Source: Collinsella sp. (lineage in GTDB: Bacteria > Actinomycetota > Coriobacteriia > Coriobacteriales > Coriobacteriaceae). From it: DNA of 64,000 nt. Below are positions 33,232-43,423 of this stretch, piece after piece. The stretch spans positions 1 to 64,000 of the forward strand of contig DXZW01000027.1 of the NCBI GenBank assembly GCA_019419455.1, in the 5' to 3' direction. The notes below the pieces were generated by a model. That model made no database searches. It saw only the letters and a program-made list of their open reading frames with translations, and was not told where the DNA came from. The number at the start of each line of letters is the position of its first letter. The first letter of the stretch is position 1. The translations under genes and the position numbers were made by a program.

Positions 33232-36200
33232 ATGGCATTCGTCCATCTGCACAACCACACCGTCTTTTCCATGCTCGACGGCGCAACCCGTATCCAGGAT
33301 ATGGTCAACCGCGCCGTTGAGCTGGGCATGCCCGCCGTCGCCATTACCGACCACGGCTACATGTATGGCGTGCCCGATCTGGCGCTGGCCTGTGACGCCG
33401 TTAACCACAACACGCCCGAGTACAAAACCTGGAGCCACGACAAGGCCTTCTTGGAAAAGGACCGTCGCGACGAGCTGGTGGAGCCCGATCCCGAGGCAAA
33501 CCCGCGCGAGCATGCCCAGTATGTGAAGGACATGGCCATGTGGGACGAGAAGGGCAACATCGACGAGCTCAAGCCGCCTCTGGTCATCAAGCCCATCTTT
33601 GGCTGCGAGGTTTACTTTACGCCGGACGAGACGCTCGCCCGCGACCATAAGCCCGAGCTTTATCACATGATCCTTCTGGCCAAGGACCAGGAGGGCTACG
33701 TCAACCTGATGCAGACGGTTTCCGAGGCCGCCGTGCAGGGCTTTTACTACAAGCCCCGCGTGACGCTCGACAACCTGCGCCGCCATGCCAAGGGCATGAT
33801 CTGCACGAGCGCCTGCATCGCGGGCATCATTCCCAAATACATCGACCGCGGTGACATGGAGGGCGCCATCAAGTGGGCCGAGACCTTCCGCGATACCTTC
33901 GAACCCGGCGACTTTTATATCGAGATCCAGGAACACGGCATCACCACCGACAACGGCCTGACCGACGAGCAGATGGACCGCACGCTCATCGATATCGCCA
34001 AGCAGGTGGGCGTCAAAGTCATTGCCACCAACGACTTCCACTACCTGCGCCGCGAGGACGCGCCGGTGCAGGACGTCATCATGTGCATTGGCATGAACGC
34101 CAAGGTCGACGACCCCAACCGCATGCGCATGACCGGCTCGGAGTTTTATATGAAGACCGAGGAGGAGATGCGGGCGATGTTCCCGTATTGCCCCGAGGCC
34201 TGCGACAACACGCTCGAGATCGCCGACAAGTGCTACGTAGAGCTGGACTGGGACTCCATCATCCTGCCGCGCTTCCCGCTGCTCGACCCCGGCGAGACAC
34301 ACGAGAGCCAGTTCCGCCGCGAGTGCGAGAAGGGCCTGCGCCAGCACTATGGTGACGACTGGGCCACGCGCGAGATCGGTGGCGTCAACATCAAAGAGCG
34401 CTTTGAGTACGAATACAAGGTCATTTGCGACAAGGGCTTTGCCGCCTACTTCCTCATCGTCGCCGAGTACGTGCAATGGGCCAAGGACAACGGCATCGGC
34501 GTCGGCCCCGGCCGTGGCTCGGCCGCCGGCGCTATCGTCGCCTACGCCATGAACATCACCGCGTTCGACCCGCTCGAGAACGGCCTGATGTTCGAGAGGT
34601 TCCTGTCCCCGCAGCGTACCGAGATGCCCGATATCGATATGGACTTCGACGATGAGCGGCGCCTCGAGGTCGTGGAGCACGTTCGCCAGCTCTACGGCCC
34701 CGAGAAGGTCACCCACGTCATCACCTACTCGACCATTAAGGCCAAGCAGGCCATCAACGATGCCGCGCGCGTTCTGGACTACCCGGTCTACATGGGCCAG
34801 CGCCTGTCCAAGATGGTCTCGAGCGACCCCAAGGTCAAGCTCAAGCAGGTACTCGAAAAACAACCCGGCAAAGAGGATCTGTTTAACCCCGACTTTGCCG
34901 AGGCCTATAAAAAGGACGACGACGCCCGCCGCATCATCGACACGGCGCTCTCGATTGAGGGCCTCACCCGTGGCGAGGGCGTGCACGCGTGCGCCGTTCT
35001 GATCTGCCGCGACCCCGTCAACGAACATGTGCCCACCAAGCTCGACACCAAGGGCGGCGTCGAGATTACCCAGTACGAGGGCCATACCGTTGCCGACATG
35101 GGCCTGCTCAAGATGGACTTCTTGGGCCTGCGCACGCTGACGGTTATCTCCAAGGCCAAGGCAAACATCAAAAAGAACTTCGGTATCGACATCAAAGAGG
35201 AAGAGATCCCCTTTGACGATCCCGAGATCTTTAAGCTCATGGGCTCCGGTCACACTGCCGGCGTCTTCCAGGTCGAGTCCGCCGGCATGACGGCCACGAT
35301 CAAGAACATGAAGCCCACCGAGTACAAGCACGTCGTAGCATTGATCGCCCTGTACCGCCCGGGCCCGCTGGGCGCCGGCATGGTCTCGTCCTACATCAAC
35401 CGTATGAACGGCAAGGAGCCGGCCGTCTCCTACGACGACCGCCTGGACGACATCCTGGGCGAAACCTACGGCACCATGGTCTACCAGGAGCAGGTTATGC
35501 TCATCTCCGTCGAGATGTGCGGCTTCTCCAAGGGCGAATCGGACTCGCGTATCCGTAAACCCGTGGCTAAGAAAAAGATCAAGCTGCTCACGTCGACGGT
35601 GCTGCACTGGGAGGATGGCTCGGACGAGACCACCTACGACCACTGGATGAACGGCGCTATCAAGAACAACTACACGCGCGAGGTCGCCCAGAAGATTTGG
35701 GACGATGTTCTCGAGTTCGCATCTTACGCCTTTAACAAGTCGCACTCCGCCGGCTACGCCATCCTGGTTATGCAGACGGCGTGGCTCAAGGCGCACTATC
35801 CGCACGAGTACATGGCGGCCGTTCTGACGTCCTACACGGGCAAGACCGACAAGATCGTGCACTACGTCTCGGCATGCCGTCACGACGGCATCCCCGTGCT
35901 GTCGCCAGATGTCAACGAGTCGGGTACCGAGTTCACGGCTACCAAGGAGGGCGTGCGCTTTGGTCTGGCCGGCATCCGCGGCGTGGGCACCGGTGTGGCA
36001 CAGGCGATTATCGCCGAGCGCGAGGCGGGCGGCCCGTTTAAGACGCTGCACGACTTTGTCGAGCGCGTGGACTCGAGCCAGGCCAACCGTCGCGTAATCG
36101 AATCGCTGATCAAGGCAGGCGCCTTCGACTCCACGGGGTATCCGCGTCGTCAGATGATGCACTTTGTGGACAAGAACAACCCCGAGAACATCATCGATGC

Positions 36201-37035
36201 CGCGGTAAAGCGCCAGAAGGATCGCGCGAGCGGGCAGACGTCGTTCTTCGATATGTTTGGCGACGTTGAGGGCTCGGGCTTCGAGGTCAGCGTGCCCGAT
36301 CCGGACGGCCAGGAATGGGACCGACACCTCAAGCTGAGCCAGGAGAAAGAGGTTCTGGGCATCTATGTCTCGGACCACCCGCTGCGCCCGTTTGAGTATG
36401 CACTAGCCAAGGCGCGCGACTTCTCGTTCTCGCAGATCGATACCGGCTACGAAGTTCAGAATCCTACGGGCGGCACCATCAACCAGGAAATTCCCGAGGG
36501 CAAGGCGCTGTGGTGGGCCGGCATGGTCTCGAGCGTGTCCAAGCGCGTGACCAAAAACGGTGACCCCATGGGCATCGTGCAGCTCGAGGACATGGAAGGC
36601 GAGGCCACCGTCGTCGTGTTCCCCAAGACCTATAAAGAGGCCGAGGGGTACCTGTACGGCGAGGTCGATCCCGAGACCGGCGCGCAGCTGTCCGATGCCT
36701 TTGTGCGCATTAAGGGCAAGCTCGAGCGCTCGGACCGCGGCGACCAGATCATCGCGCAGGAGATCGTGCCGCTCGAGCTCAACGAGGAGAACAACAAGCC
36801 CAAGGTGTTTGAGGTCATGGTGCCCAACAGCCGCTTTAGCCAGGGCAATATGGCGCGCCTGGCCACGGTGCTCACCGCTAACCCGGGCGGCGACCGTGTG
36901 GAGATCTTTATCGAGCAGGTGGACGGGCGCGTGCTGCGTGCCGAGGTACCTGCCAAGGTCAACGCGCGTTCGATTCCGCTGCTGGCCGAGGCCAAGGCCA
37001 TTGTGGGTAACCAGGGCCGCGTGACGGTGATCTAA
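33232..37035 (+). CDS. dnaE: DNA polymerase III alpha subunit
   Basis: A 1267-aa replicative polymerase of the DnaE type. The N-terminal PHP domain starts FVHLHNHTVFSMLDGA and includes ITDHGYMYGV and FGCEVYF. The palm has GRGSAAGAIVAYAMN and the catalytic aspartates in PDIDMDFDDERR (about residue 465). Helix-hairpin-helix motifs lie near GIRGVGTGVAQAI (about 910), and an OB fold (WWAGMVSSVSKRVTKNGDP) is at about 1090. No inserted intein was seen. The start is ATG 33232, following GGAGC. Confidence 0.97.
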   Translation: MAFVHLHNHTVFSMLDGATRIQDMVNRAVELGMPAVAITDHGYMYGVPDLALACDAVNHNTPEYKTWSHDKAFLEKDRRDELVEPDPEANPREHAQYVKDMAMWDEKGNIDELKPPLVIKPIFGCEVYFTPDETLARDHKPELYHMILLAKDQEGYVNLMQTVSEAAVQGFYYKPRVTLDNLRRHAKGMICTSACIAGIIPKYIDRGDMEGAIKWAETFRDTFEPGDFYIEIQEHGITTDNGLTDEQMDRTLIDIAKQVGVKVIATNDFHYLRREDAPVQDVIMCIGMNAKVDDPNRMRMTGSEFYMKTEEEMRAMFPYCPEACDNTLEIADKCYVELDWDSIILPRFPLLDPGETHESQFRRECEKGLRQHYGDDWATREIGGVNIKERFEYEYKVICDKGFAAYFLIVAEYVQWAKDNGIGVGPGRGSAAGAIVAYAMNITAFDPLENGLMFERFLSPQRTEMPDIDMDFDDERRLEVVEHVRQLYGPEKVTHVITYSTIKAKQAINDAARVLDYPVYMGQRLSKMVSSDPKVKLKQVLEKQPGKEDLFNPDFAEAYKKDDDARRIIDTALSIEGLTRGEGVHACAVLICRDPVNEHVPTKLDTKGGVEITQYEGHTVADMGLLKMDFLGLRTLTVISKAKANIKKNFGIDIKEEEIPFDDPEIFKLMGSGHTAGVFQVESAGMTATIKNMKPTEYKHVVALIALYRPGPLGAGMVSSYINRMNGKEPAVSYDDRLDDILGETYGTMVYQEQVMLISVEMCGFSKGESDSRIRKPVAKKKIKLLTSTVLHWEDGSDETTYDHWMNGAIKNNYTREVAQKIWDDVLEFASYAFNKSHSAGYAILVMQTAWLKAHYPHEYMAAVLTSYTGKTDKIVHYVSACRHDGIPVLSPDVNESGTEFTATKEGVRFGLAGIRGVGTGVAQAIIAEREAGGPFKTLHDFVERVDSSQANRRVIESLIKAGAFDSTGYPRRQMMHFVDKNNPENIIDAAVKRQKDRASGQTSFFDMFGDVEGSGFEVSVPDPDGQEWDRHLKLSQEKEVLGIYVSDHPLRPFEYALAKARDFSFSQIDTGYEVQNPTGGTINQEIPEGKALWWAGMVSSVSKRVTKNGDPMGIVQLEDMEGEATVVVFPKTYKEAEGYLYGEVDPETGAQLSDAFVRIKGKLERSDRGDQIIAQEIVPLELNEENNKPKVFEVMVPNSRFSQGNMARLATVLTANPGGDRVEIFIEQVDGRVLRAEVPAKVNARSIPLLAEAKAIVGNQGRVTVI

Positions 37036-37063
37036 GCTACCCCGGGTGAGATTGGAGGAAGTG

Positions 37064-40000
37064 ATGGCGCAGGGGACGTTTGTGCAGGCGCTTCGCAAAG
37101 AGGCGGCGTTGAGCGGCACCTTTATGAAGGGGCGTTCGCTCATGCTCAACGGTGCCGTGCTGTCGATTGAGGACAGCGGCTCGCGCTTCTCCAAAAACGT
37201 GACGATTGAGGGGTCGGTGCGCGGCTCGCGCGGCGACCTGTACAAGACGCACGTGGCGCTCGACATGGACGAGCACGAGGTGATCGACTACGACTGCGAT
37301 TGCCCCGCCGCCTATCGTTACCCCGGTATGTGCAAGCACGCTATTGCCACGGCTCTGGCGTATTTGGATGCCAGCGGCGCCGAGCCCGTCGAAGGTTTGC
37401 GCACGCCGGTCCGCACGTTTACGGCGCAGCCGAAACAGCCCGCGCGCACCGCGCCCAAAGCGCCGGCCGTCAACCCCAACTTTCCCTTTCCGGCGCCTGT
37501 CCCCACGAGCCCCAGTCTCATGGCGGCGCTCTCCGATCTTTCGGACGCGCGCATGGATGAGCTGGCTAGCATGCGCCGCAAGCTTGCCGGTGCCGTTGAT
37601 CCCGATGCCCCCAAAGCGGCATTGGAGCCCTCGTTGGTGCCGTACTACAATCCGCTGTTCGCTGACCGCTTTAGCTGGGCGCTCGAGTTCCGCATTCGCT
37701 GCGGTTCGGTGTCCTACGTGGTCAAGGATATCGACGGCATGGCCGACGCCTATGTCCGAGGCGGCACCTTCTCGTACGGCAAGAAGCTCACGTTTGTCCA
37801 TTCACCTGAGGCCTTTGACGAAACATCGGCAAAGCTGCTCAACCTTGTTGTGACGACAGTTGCCTATCTCGATGACATCACAAGCTCGCGTTCGGCGTCG
37901 TACGACTTTGCCCGCAGTGGTTTTGTTGCCGAGCGTCAGTTGCCGCTGTCCGAGCATAGCATCGTATATGTGCTGGACCTGCTGCGCGGCCAGACCATCT
38001 CCTTTGAGCCCGCCTGGTCGCGGGGGATGACGACGCATCGCACCTACGACGTGGCGGTTGAGCTGTCTCCGCAAGGGGAGGACGAGGCATCCGCTAAGCG
38101 CCCACCGCTGCTTGCCGCCAAAATCGCGCCGGCGGCTGGTGGTAGCTATGACCTGCGCCTGCCCGCCGATATGTACTGCTTTGCGTCGGGCGATGCCGCC
38201 TACTTGGTTGACACGCGCCGCGCGCGCCGTACCGACGCTGCATTTGCTCAGCATGCCGCACCTTTTTTGTCGCGCTTGCTGCCGTGCCGCACGCCCGCCC
38301 ATATTGCCGCCGAGCAGGTGGGTGAGTTCTGCCGTATGGCGCTGCCCATTTTGCGCGACTACACCGACCTCACCGCGCCCGCCGCGCTCGATACCGTGGC
38401 ACCCGAGCCGAGCTTTGCTATGGCGATCGGTGTCGACGATGGGCTCGTGACCTGCAAAATTACGGTTACCTACGGCGATTGGTCGGCGGATCTCTTTAGC
38501 CTGGGCGCTCCGGGCAGCCCCTTCGAAGAGCAGCGCCCCGGTGTGCCGCCCCGCGACGAGGTGGCGGAGTTTCGCGTTATGGATACGGCGGCCCTGTACT
38601 TCGATTTCTACGAGCGCGGTCTGGCGTTTGAGGAGCGCGATGACGCCCGCTTGTTCTGCCTGCTGACCGAGGGCCTGTCTGCCCTGTCCGAACTGGGTGA
38701 GATCATGCTCAGCGACCGTCTGCGCCAGATCTCGGTCCGCCCCGCGCCCAAGCTCTCGGTTCGTGCGACCGTTAAGAGCAATCTGCTCGATGTCGAGCTG
38801 GGCGCGAGCGGGCTTTCGGCCGCGGACCTTGCCGTCTATCTCGATTCGTACAAGCGCCATCAAACGTTTGCGCGCCTTACGTCCGGCGACATCATTCGCC
38901 TGGACGAGGGGGCGCGCGCCGCGTTTGGCCTTGCCGAGGACCTGGGTGTCGATGCCGTCGACCTGCTCGACGGCGTGTCGCTTCCCGCGTCGAGCACCCT
39001 GTTCGTCGACAGCATGCTCGCACGCACGCCGGCGCTCGAGGCCGATCGCGACGCTGCGTTCCGCCGTACCGTCGAGCGCCTGGACACGCTCGGCAAGATG
39101 GACTTTACGGTGCCGGCATCGCTCAAGGCAACGATGCGCGGCTACCAGGTCGACGGATACCAGTGGCTCGGCTCGCTCGAACACCTGGGCCTTGGCGGCA
39201 TCTTGGCCGACGACATGGGCCTGGGCAAAACGCTCCAGATGATTGCGCATATTCTGGCGCGCGTGGAGGCGGGGGACACCAAGCCCACGCTCGTGGTATG
39301 CCCGGCCTCACTCGTGTACAACTGGACTGCCGAGCTGGAGCGCTTTGCCCCGTCGCTCGATGTGTGCGCCATTGTGGGCGCCAAGGCTCAACGCCGCGTG
39401 CAGATCGCCGGCGTGGCCGAGCATAGCGTGGTCGTGACGTCGTATGACCTTATGCGGCGCGATATCGACGAGTACGTCGAGCGGGATTTTGCCCGCGTGG
39501 TGCTCGATGAGGCACAGTACATTAAAAATCCGCTCACGCAGGTGGCGCGCGCCGCCAAGCGCCTGCCTGCCGGCGTGCGCTTTGCCCTGACGGGCACGCC
39601 CATCGAAAACCGCCTGTCCGAGCTCTGGAGCATCTTCGACTTTTTGATGCCGGGCCTTTTGGGGACGCGCGAGTCGTTTGCCAAGCGCTTTGAGAGCCCC
39701 GTCGAGCATGCCGAGGGCGATAGCGCCGCTCGCCTGCAGGCGCTCGTGTCGCCGTTTGTGCTGCGCCGTGTTAAGGAAGACGTGGTGGCCGACCTGCCCG
39801 AGAAGATCGAAGACACCGTCATGGCGCAGCTTACCGGCGAGCAGCGCAAGCTCTACCTGGCCAACCAGGACCGCATCGCCCAGCAGGTGCAGCACCGCGA
39901 GGCTGGGGAGTTTAAGAAGGACAAACTCAAGGTGCTCGCCGAGCTCACCAAGCTGCGCCAGATCTGCTGCGACCCGCGTCTACACTACGAGGATTACAAG

Positions 40001-40528
40001 GCGGGGAGCGCCAAGCTCGATACGTGTATGGAGCTCGTGCACGGCGCACTCGACGGCGGGCATCGCATCCTGTTGTTCAGCCAGTTTACGGGTATGCTCG
40101 ATATCATCGGTAAGCGCTTGGCCAAGGAGGACATCGCCTTCCTTAAGCTCACGGGCGCTTCGTCTAAGGAGAGCCGCGCCAAGATGGTCGCGCAGTTCCA
40201 AGCGGGCGAGGTTCCGGTCTTTTTGATTTCGCTCAAGGCGGGCGGCGTGGGCCTTAACCTGACGGCGGCCGACGTGGTCATCCACTACGACCCGTGGTGG
40301 AACGTGGCAGCGCAGGACCAGGCGACCGACCGCGCGCACCGTATTGGCCAGCAACATACCGTGACCGTGTACAAGCTCATCGCCAAGGACACGATCGAGG
40401 AGCGCATTATGCAGATGCAGGAGTCCAAGCGCGACCTGGTCAACAGCGTGCTCGGCGGCGACGGCATCTCGTCGGCGCTGTTTACCCGCGAAGATGTTCT
40501 GGCGCTGCTGGGCGGCGACGGGCGCTAA
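37064..40528 (+). CDS. SNF2-family helicase with N-terminal SWIM zinc finger
   Basis: A 1154-aa SWI2/SNF2 ATPase. The SWIM finger CDCPAAYRYPGMCKHAIA is at about residue 80, followed by a ~550-aa region of the bacterial SNF2-associated type. The motor has ADDMGLGKT (Walker A), LDEAQYIKN (DEAQ box), SQFTGMLDII and ATDRAHRIGQ (motif VI). Such RapA/HepA-like proteins remodel nucleoprotein or RNA polymerase complexes. GGAGGAA lies before ATG 37064, and the gene follows dnaE by 28 bp. Confidence 0.92.
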   Translation: MAQGTFVQALRKEAALSGTFMKGRSLMLNGAVLSIEDSGSRFSKNVTIEGSVRGSRGDLYKTHVALDMDEHEVIDYDCDCPAAYRYPGMCKHAIATALAYLDASGAEPVEGLRTPVRTFTAQPKQPARTAPKAPAVNPNFPFPAPVPTSPSLMAALSDLSDARMDELASMRRKLAGAVDPDAPKAALEPSLVPYYNPLFADRFSWALEFRIRCGSVSYVVKDIDGMADAYVRGGTFSYGKKLTFVHSPEAFDETSAKLLNLVVTTVAYLDDITSSRSASYDFARSGFVAERQLPLSEHSIVYVLDLLRGQTISFEPAWSRGMTTHRTYDVAVELSPQGEDEASAKRPPLLAAKIAPAAGGSYDLRLPADMYCFASGDAAYLVDTRRARRTDAAFAQHAAPFLSRLLPCRTPAHIAAEQVGEFCRMALPILRDYTDLTAPAALDTVAPEPSFAMAIGVDDGLVTCKITVTYGDWSADLFSLGAPGSPFEEQRPGVPPRDEVAEFRVMDTAALYFDFYERGLAFEERDDARLFCLLTEGLSALSELGEIMLSDRLRQISVRPAPKLSVRATVKSNLLDVELGASGLSAADLAVYLDSYKRHQTFARLTSGDIIRLDEGARAAFGLAEDLGVDAVDLLDGVSLPASSTLFVDSMLARTPALEADRDAAFRRTVERLDTLGKMDFTVPASLKATMRGYQVDGYQWLGSLEHLGLGGILADDMGLGKTLQMIAHILARVEAGDTKPTLVVCPASLVYNWTAELERFAPSLDVCAIVGAKAQRRVQIAGVAEHSVVVTSYDLMRRDIDEYVERDFARVVLDEAQYIKNPLTQVARAAKRLPAGVRFALTGTPIENRLSELWSIFDFLMPGLLGTRESFAKRFESPVEHAEGDSAARLQALVSPFVLRRVKEDVVADLPEKIEDTVMAQLTGEQRKLYLANQDRIAQQVQHREAGEFKKDKLKVLAELTKLRQICCDPRLHYEDYKAGSAKLDTCMELVHGALDGGHRILLFSQFTGMLDIIGKRLAKEDIAFLKLTGASSKESRAKMVAQFQAGEVPVFLISLKAGGVGLNLTAADVVIHYDPWWNVAAQDQATDRAHRIGQQHTVTVYKLIAKDTIEERIMQMQESKRDLVNSVLGGDGISSALFTREDVLALLGGDGR

Positions 40529-40678
40529 CCCGCTCGGGTGGGGCCGCCAGGGCGGATAGCGCACGCTGCCCCATCGTCCCCGCCCGTTATGTGTTCATTT
40601 GCAATGCCGTGGATGGTTTGTCTGCCTTTGGGCATAAGAACCATCAAGAACATTGGCACGTCAGCAAAGGAGAACATC

Positions 40679-41041
40679 ATGGCGAAATTCTTTAAGGACC
40701 CCGACGGTAAGCTCATTGCCGCCCTTGGCAACGACGTTGCAACCCCTGCCGGTTGCACGGAACTGACCGCAAACACTGAGGACGCGGCGCACGAGAAGCA
40801 CGTGCCTGTTGTCGAGACCGAGCGCGACGGTCACGTGATTCGCGCACGCGTTGGCTCGGTCGAGCACCCCAGCCTGCCCGAGCACTATATTGAGTGGATC
40901 GCCCTTGAGGCCGAGGGCCGCTTAGAGGTCCATTACCTTGAGCCCGGCATGAAGCCCGCGACGTTTTTTGCCGGCGGTTCCAAGACCGGTACCGTCTATG
41001 CCTACTGCAACCTGCACGGGCTGTGGTCCGCGACGTTCTAG
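40679..41041 (+). CDS. Superoxide reductase (desulfoferrodoxin/neelaredoxin type)
   Basis: A 120-aa protein that reduces superoxide to peroxide without making O2, an anaerobe's defence. The iron centre ligands are visible: EKHVPVVE, the histidines in VEHPSLPEHYIEW, and the C-x2-H of YCNLHGLW near the C-terminus. The N-terminal desulforedoxin domain with four cysteines is absent, so it is the one-iron class. AAAGGAGAA precedes ATG 40679. Confidence 0.92.
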   Translation: MAKFFKDPDGKLIAALGNDVATPAGCTELTANTEDAAHEKHVPVVETERDGHVIRARVGSVEHPSLPEHYIEWIALEAEGRLEVHYLEPGMKPATFFAGGSKTGTVYAYCNLHGLWSATF

Positions 41042-41158
41042 GAGCGCGCCCCCGCTCGGGGTATCATAGCTAGCATATGCACATGCGAGCGCCGACTGCA
41101 TCATGCGGCCGGCGCTTTTACTACGATTTCGATGGTTTACGACGGAAAGGGCTGAGCC

Positions 41159-43144
41159 ATGAAGCTCGCGCTTGCACAGATCGATATGCGCCTGGGTGAT
41201 ATTGAGGGCATTTGCGGCCGCATCGAGGACCAGGCTCGTCTGGCCCACGAGCGCGGGGCGCGCGTGCTGTGCGTTCCGGCTCCGCTCTTTATGGGCGCCA
41301 TGCCCGGTGGCCTGGTGGGCGCTGCCGACTTTGAGCACGACATGCTTGCCGGCTTGACTGGTGTCGCCGAGCGCATCCAGGAGCTTGACATGATCTGCAT
41401 CGTGCCCGCGGCGGTTTCGTTTGAGGGTCAGCCGCTGCTCGACTACATGATGCTCAAGGACGGTCATGTGGTGCCGGCGCGTTCGAGCATTGCCCTGCAG
41501 CGTGGCGAGAACAACGACACGCGTTGGGCGCCGCCGGTGTTCGACGTGGACGGCGTGCGCATCGCCGTGATTTTTGACTTGGACCGCGAACTCGAGATGT
41601 TGCCGACCGGTGTTGACCTCATTGCGTATTTCCAATTCAATGCGTTTGACATGACCGACCGCGAGACTGCCGCCATTGCCGCCGTTCGCAGCGGCGCCTA
41701 CCGCAAGATCGCATCCAAGCGCAGCGTGTGGTTTGCCTGTATGGCGCCGGTCGGTGCCTATGACGAGTCGGTGTATACCGGCGGTTCGTTTGTGCTCGAC
41801 GACTGCGGTCGCGTGGTGGCCCAAGCGCCGTGTTTTGAGGAGAGCCTGCTGGTTCAGGAGATTCAGCGCGGCGTGATGCTCGATGCCCTGGAAGATCACG
41901 AACTGCCCGAGTTCCGTTCCGAGGAGTGGCTGTGGCAGGCGCTGGTGCTCGCCGTGCGCGACAACGCCCGGGCCCACGGTGCGTCGCGCGCCGTGGTGGC
42001 ACTCGAGGGCGACTTGCCGTCGTCCCTGCTGGCGGCGCTGGCCGTCGACGCTCTGGGCCCACGTAATGTGATTGGCCTGGTGCTGGGGCGCAACCGCATC
42101 TTTACGCCGGCGCAGGAGGAGGCCGAGGCTGCTCGCTGTGCCGCCGTTCGCGCCATTGCCGAGCGCCTGCATATTCGCACGGTTGAGCGCGATGCGCCGG
42201 ATGCCGCGCGCGTGCTCGACCGCGATGTGTCGGCGGGCGACGCCGAGCGCCTGCGCTCTCGCACGCTGGGCCTCATGCTGGAGGACACGGCGCTCGAGCT
42301 GGGTGCGATGGCGTTGAGTCCGCTGTCCAAAACCGAGTACGCGCTGGCGGCGCCGGCGCTTTGCGGCGGCTACCAGGGTGATTACGCGCCCTTTGGCGAC
42401 GTGTACCTGTCGACGCTTGAGTTTGTGGCGCGCGTGCGCAACCGCACGTCTGCCGTGGTGCCCCAAGAGCTCGTGACGCTCAACGCGGTGGAAGATTGTA
42501 TGGAGCGAGTGCTGGCGCAGGCGCTCTCGACGCTCGACGGTCCGGTCGATATGCTCGACCGCGCGGCACAGCTGCTCGGCGGGCTTGAGCCGGGTGAGGT
42601 CGATGGCGCGCTCGAGGCGCACGTGGACCGCAATCGATCTTTCGACGACATCCCGATGGCCGCTGGCAAGCCAGAGGCCTGCTCGCTGCTGCTGATGCTC
42701 GTGCGTCAGGGCGAGGCCGCCCGCCGCATGCTGCCGACGGCGTCGATCGTTTCGTCCCGTTCGTTTGTCGAGCGCGCCTGGCCGTACATGCTCGCGTGGT
42801 CCGGCCTGGGGCTTAACGGCAAGGAGCGTATGACGGTCGATTCGCTGGCGCGCGCCGAGGTGCGCCGTTTTGCTGACGAGGATACGAGCGAGCGCATGCG
42901 AAACGAGATGATGGGCGTGCTGGGCGAGCTGCTGGGTATTTCGCCCGAGCAGATGGAGGAGCTGCGCTCTGAGGACGGTCAACGTCGTTTGCACGAGGGA
43001 ATGAAAAAGTTCGAGGGCGAGGTTCAGGACGCCATCGATAAGATGATGGGCGGCCAGGGTGGCCCGCAGGGTGGACCCCAGGGCACGCCGATGCCGCATC
43101 CGCCGGTGGATCCGAGGCAGTTCCCGTTCTTTAGCCAGAACTAA
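41159..43144 (+). CDS. Degenerate NadE-like (nitrilase plus NAD synthetase) protein
   Basis: A 661-aa protein laid out like glutamine-dependent NAD+ synthetase: nitrilase-like domain about 1-265, synthetase-like domain about 270-560. The catalytic residues appear lost. The nitrilase Glu position reads VPAPLFMG instead of FPELxLTG, the Lys block is RSSIALQRGE, and the Cys position is IFDLDRE instead of ICED. The synthetase P-loop SGGxDSS is replaced by EGDLPSS, while downstream landmarks such as LSKTEYALA remain. A ~100-aa Gln/Gly/Pro-rich extension ends the protein. It is probably a pseudoenzyme or carries a new function; a true NadE is expected elsewhere. Confidence 0.8.
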   Translation: MKLALAQIDMRLGDIEGICGRIEDQARLAHERGARVLCVPAPLFMGAMPGGLVGAADFEHDMLAGLTGVAERIQELDMICIVPAAVSFEGQPLLDYMMLKDGHVVPARSSIALQRGENNDTRWAPPVFDVDGVRIAVIFDLDRELEMLPTGVDLIAYFQFNAFDMTDRETAAIAAVRSGAYRKIASKRSVWFACMAPVGAYDESVYTGGSFVLDDCGRVVAQAPCFEESLLVQEIQRGVMLDALEDHELPEFRSEEWLWQALVLAVRDNARAHGASRAVVALEGDLPSSLLAALAVDALGPRNVIGLVLGRNRIFTPAQEEAEAARCAAVRAIAERLHIRTVERDAPDAARVLDRDVSAGDAERLRSRTLGLMLEDTALELGAMALSPLSKTEYALAAPALCGGYQGDYAPFGDVYLSTLEFVARVRNRTSAVVPQELVTLNAVEDCMERVLAQALSTLDGPVDMLDRAAQLLGGLEPGEVDGALEAHVDRNRSFDDIPMAAGKPEACSLLLMLVRQGEAARRMLPTASIVSSRSFVERAWPYMLAWSGLGLNGKERMTVDSLARAEVRRFADEDTSERMRNEMMGVLGELLGISPEQMEELRSEDGQRRLHEGMKKFEGEVQDAIDKMMGGQGGPQGGPQGTPMPHPPVDPRQFPFFSQN

Positions 43145-43148
43145 AAAG

Positions 43149-43176
43149 GTTACGCGGTTTTGCCAAACCGCGTAAC
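43149..43176 (+). terminator. Hairpin after the NadE-like gene
   Basis: A perfect 12-bp stem (43149-43160 and 43165-43176) with a 4-nt loop begins 4 nt after the stop codon; no T-run follows. Confidence 0.65.
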
Positions 43177-43189
43177 GAGTCGACGCTGC

Positions 43190-43287
43190 GCGCCCGCCAG
43201 AGCGGCAATCTGCCTTTCAATCGTCGGGCATGACCACCAGGTCAATGCCCTCCTCTTTCAAGGCACCTTGCTCGCTCTGGCGGGCGC
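43190..43287. repeat. Long-range inverted repeat with inner hairpin upstream of ruvC
   Basis: A perfect 15-bp inverted repeat (43190-43204 and 43273-43287) encloses a second hairpin, GGGCATGACC...GGTCAATGCCC (about 43227-43251). The minus strand of the loop reads as an in-frame peptide tail, EEGIDLVVMPDD plus stop at 43217-43219, with no start. It could be a folded RNA or a remnant gene end. Confidence 0.45.
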
Positions 43288-43423
43288 TCGCTTGCGTATG
43301 CTCAACCTACAATTCGATCTCGGCTGACTTATAGGGCTAGCGTTGTGTTATTCTAGAACAGACGTTCGTGAATGATGCGCGGGGCCTTGTCTTGCGCTGC
43401 GCTTGTGGCGAGGGGAGGTTGGC

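Noticed and set aside
33232..37035. Intein in the long dnaE
   Set aside because: The extra length relative to E. coli DnaE is spread over PHP and C-terminal regions; no splicing-domain motifs were seen.
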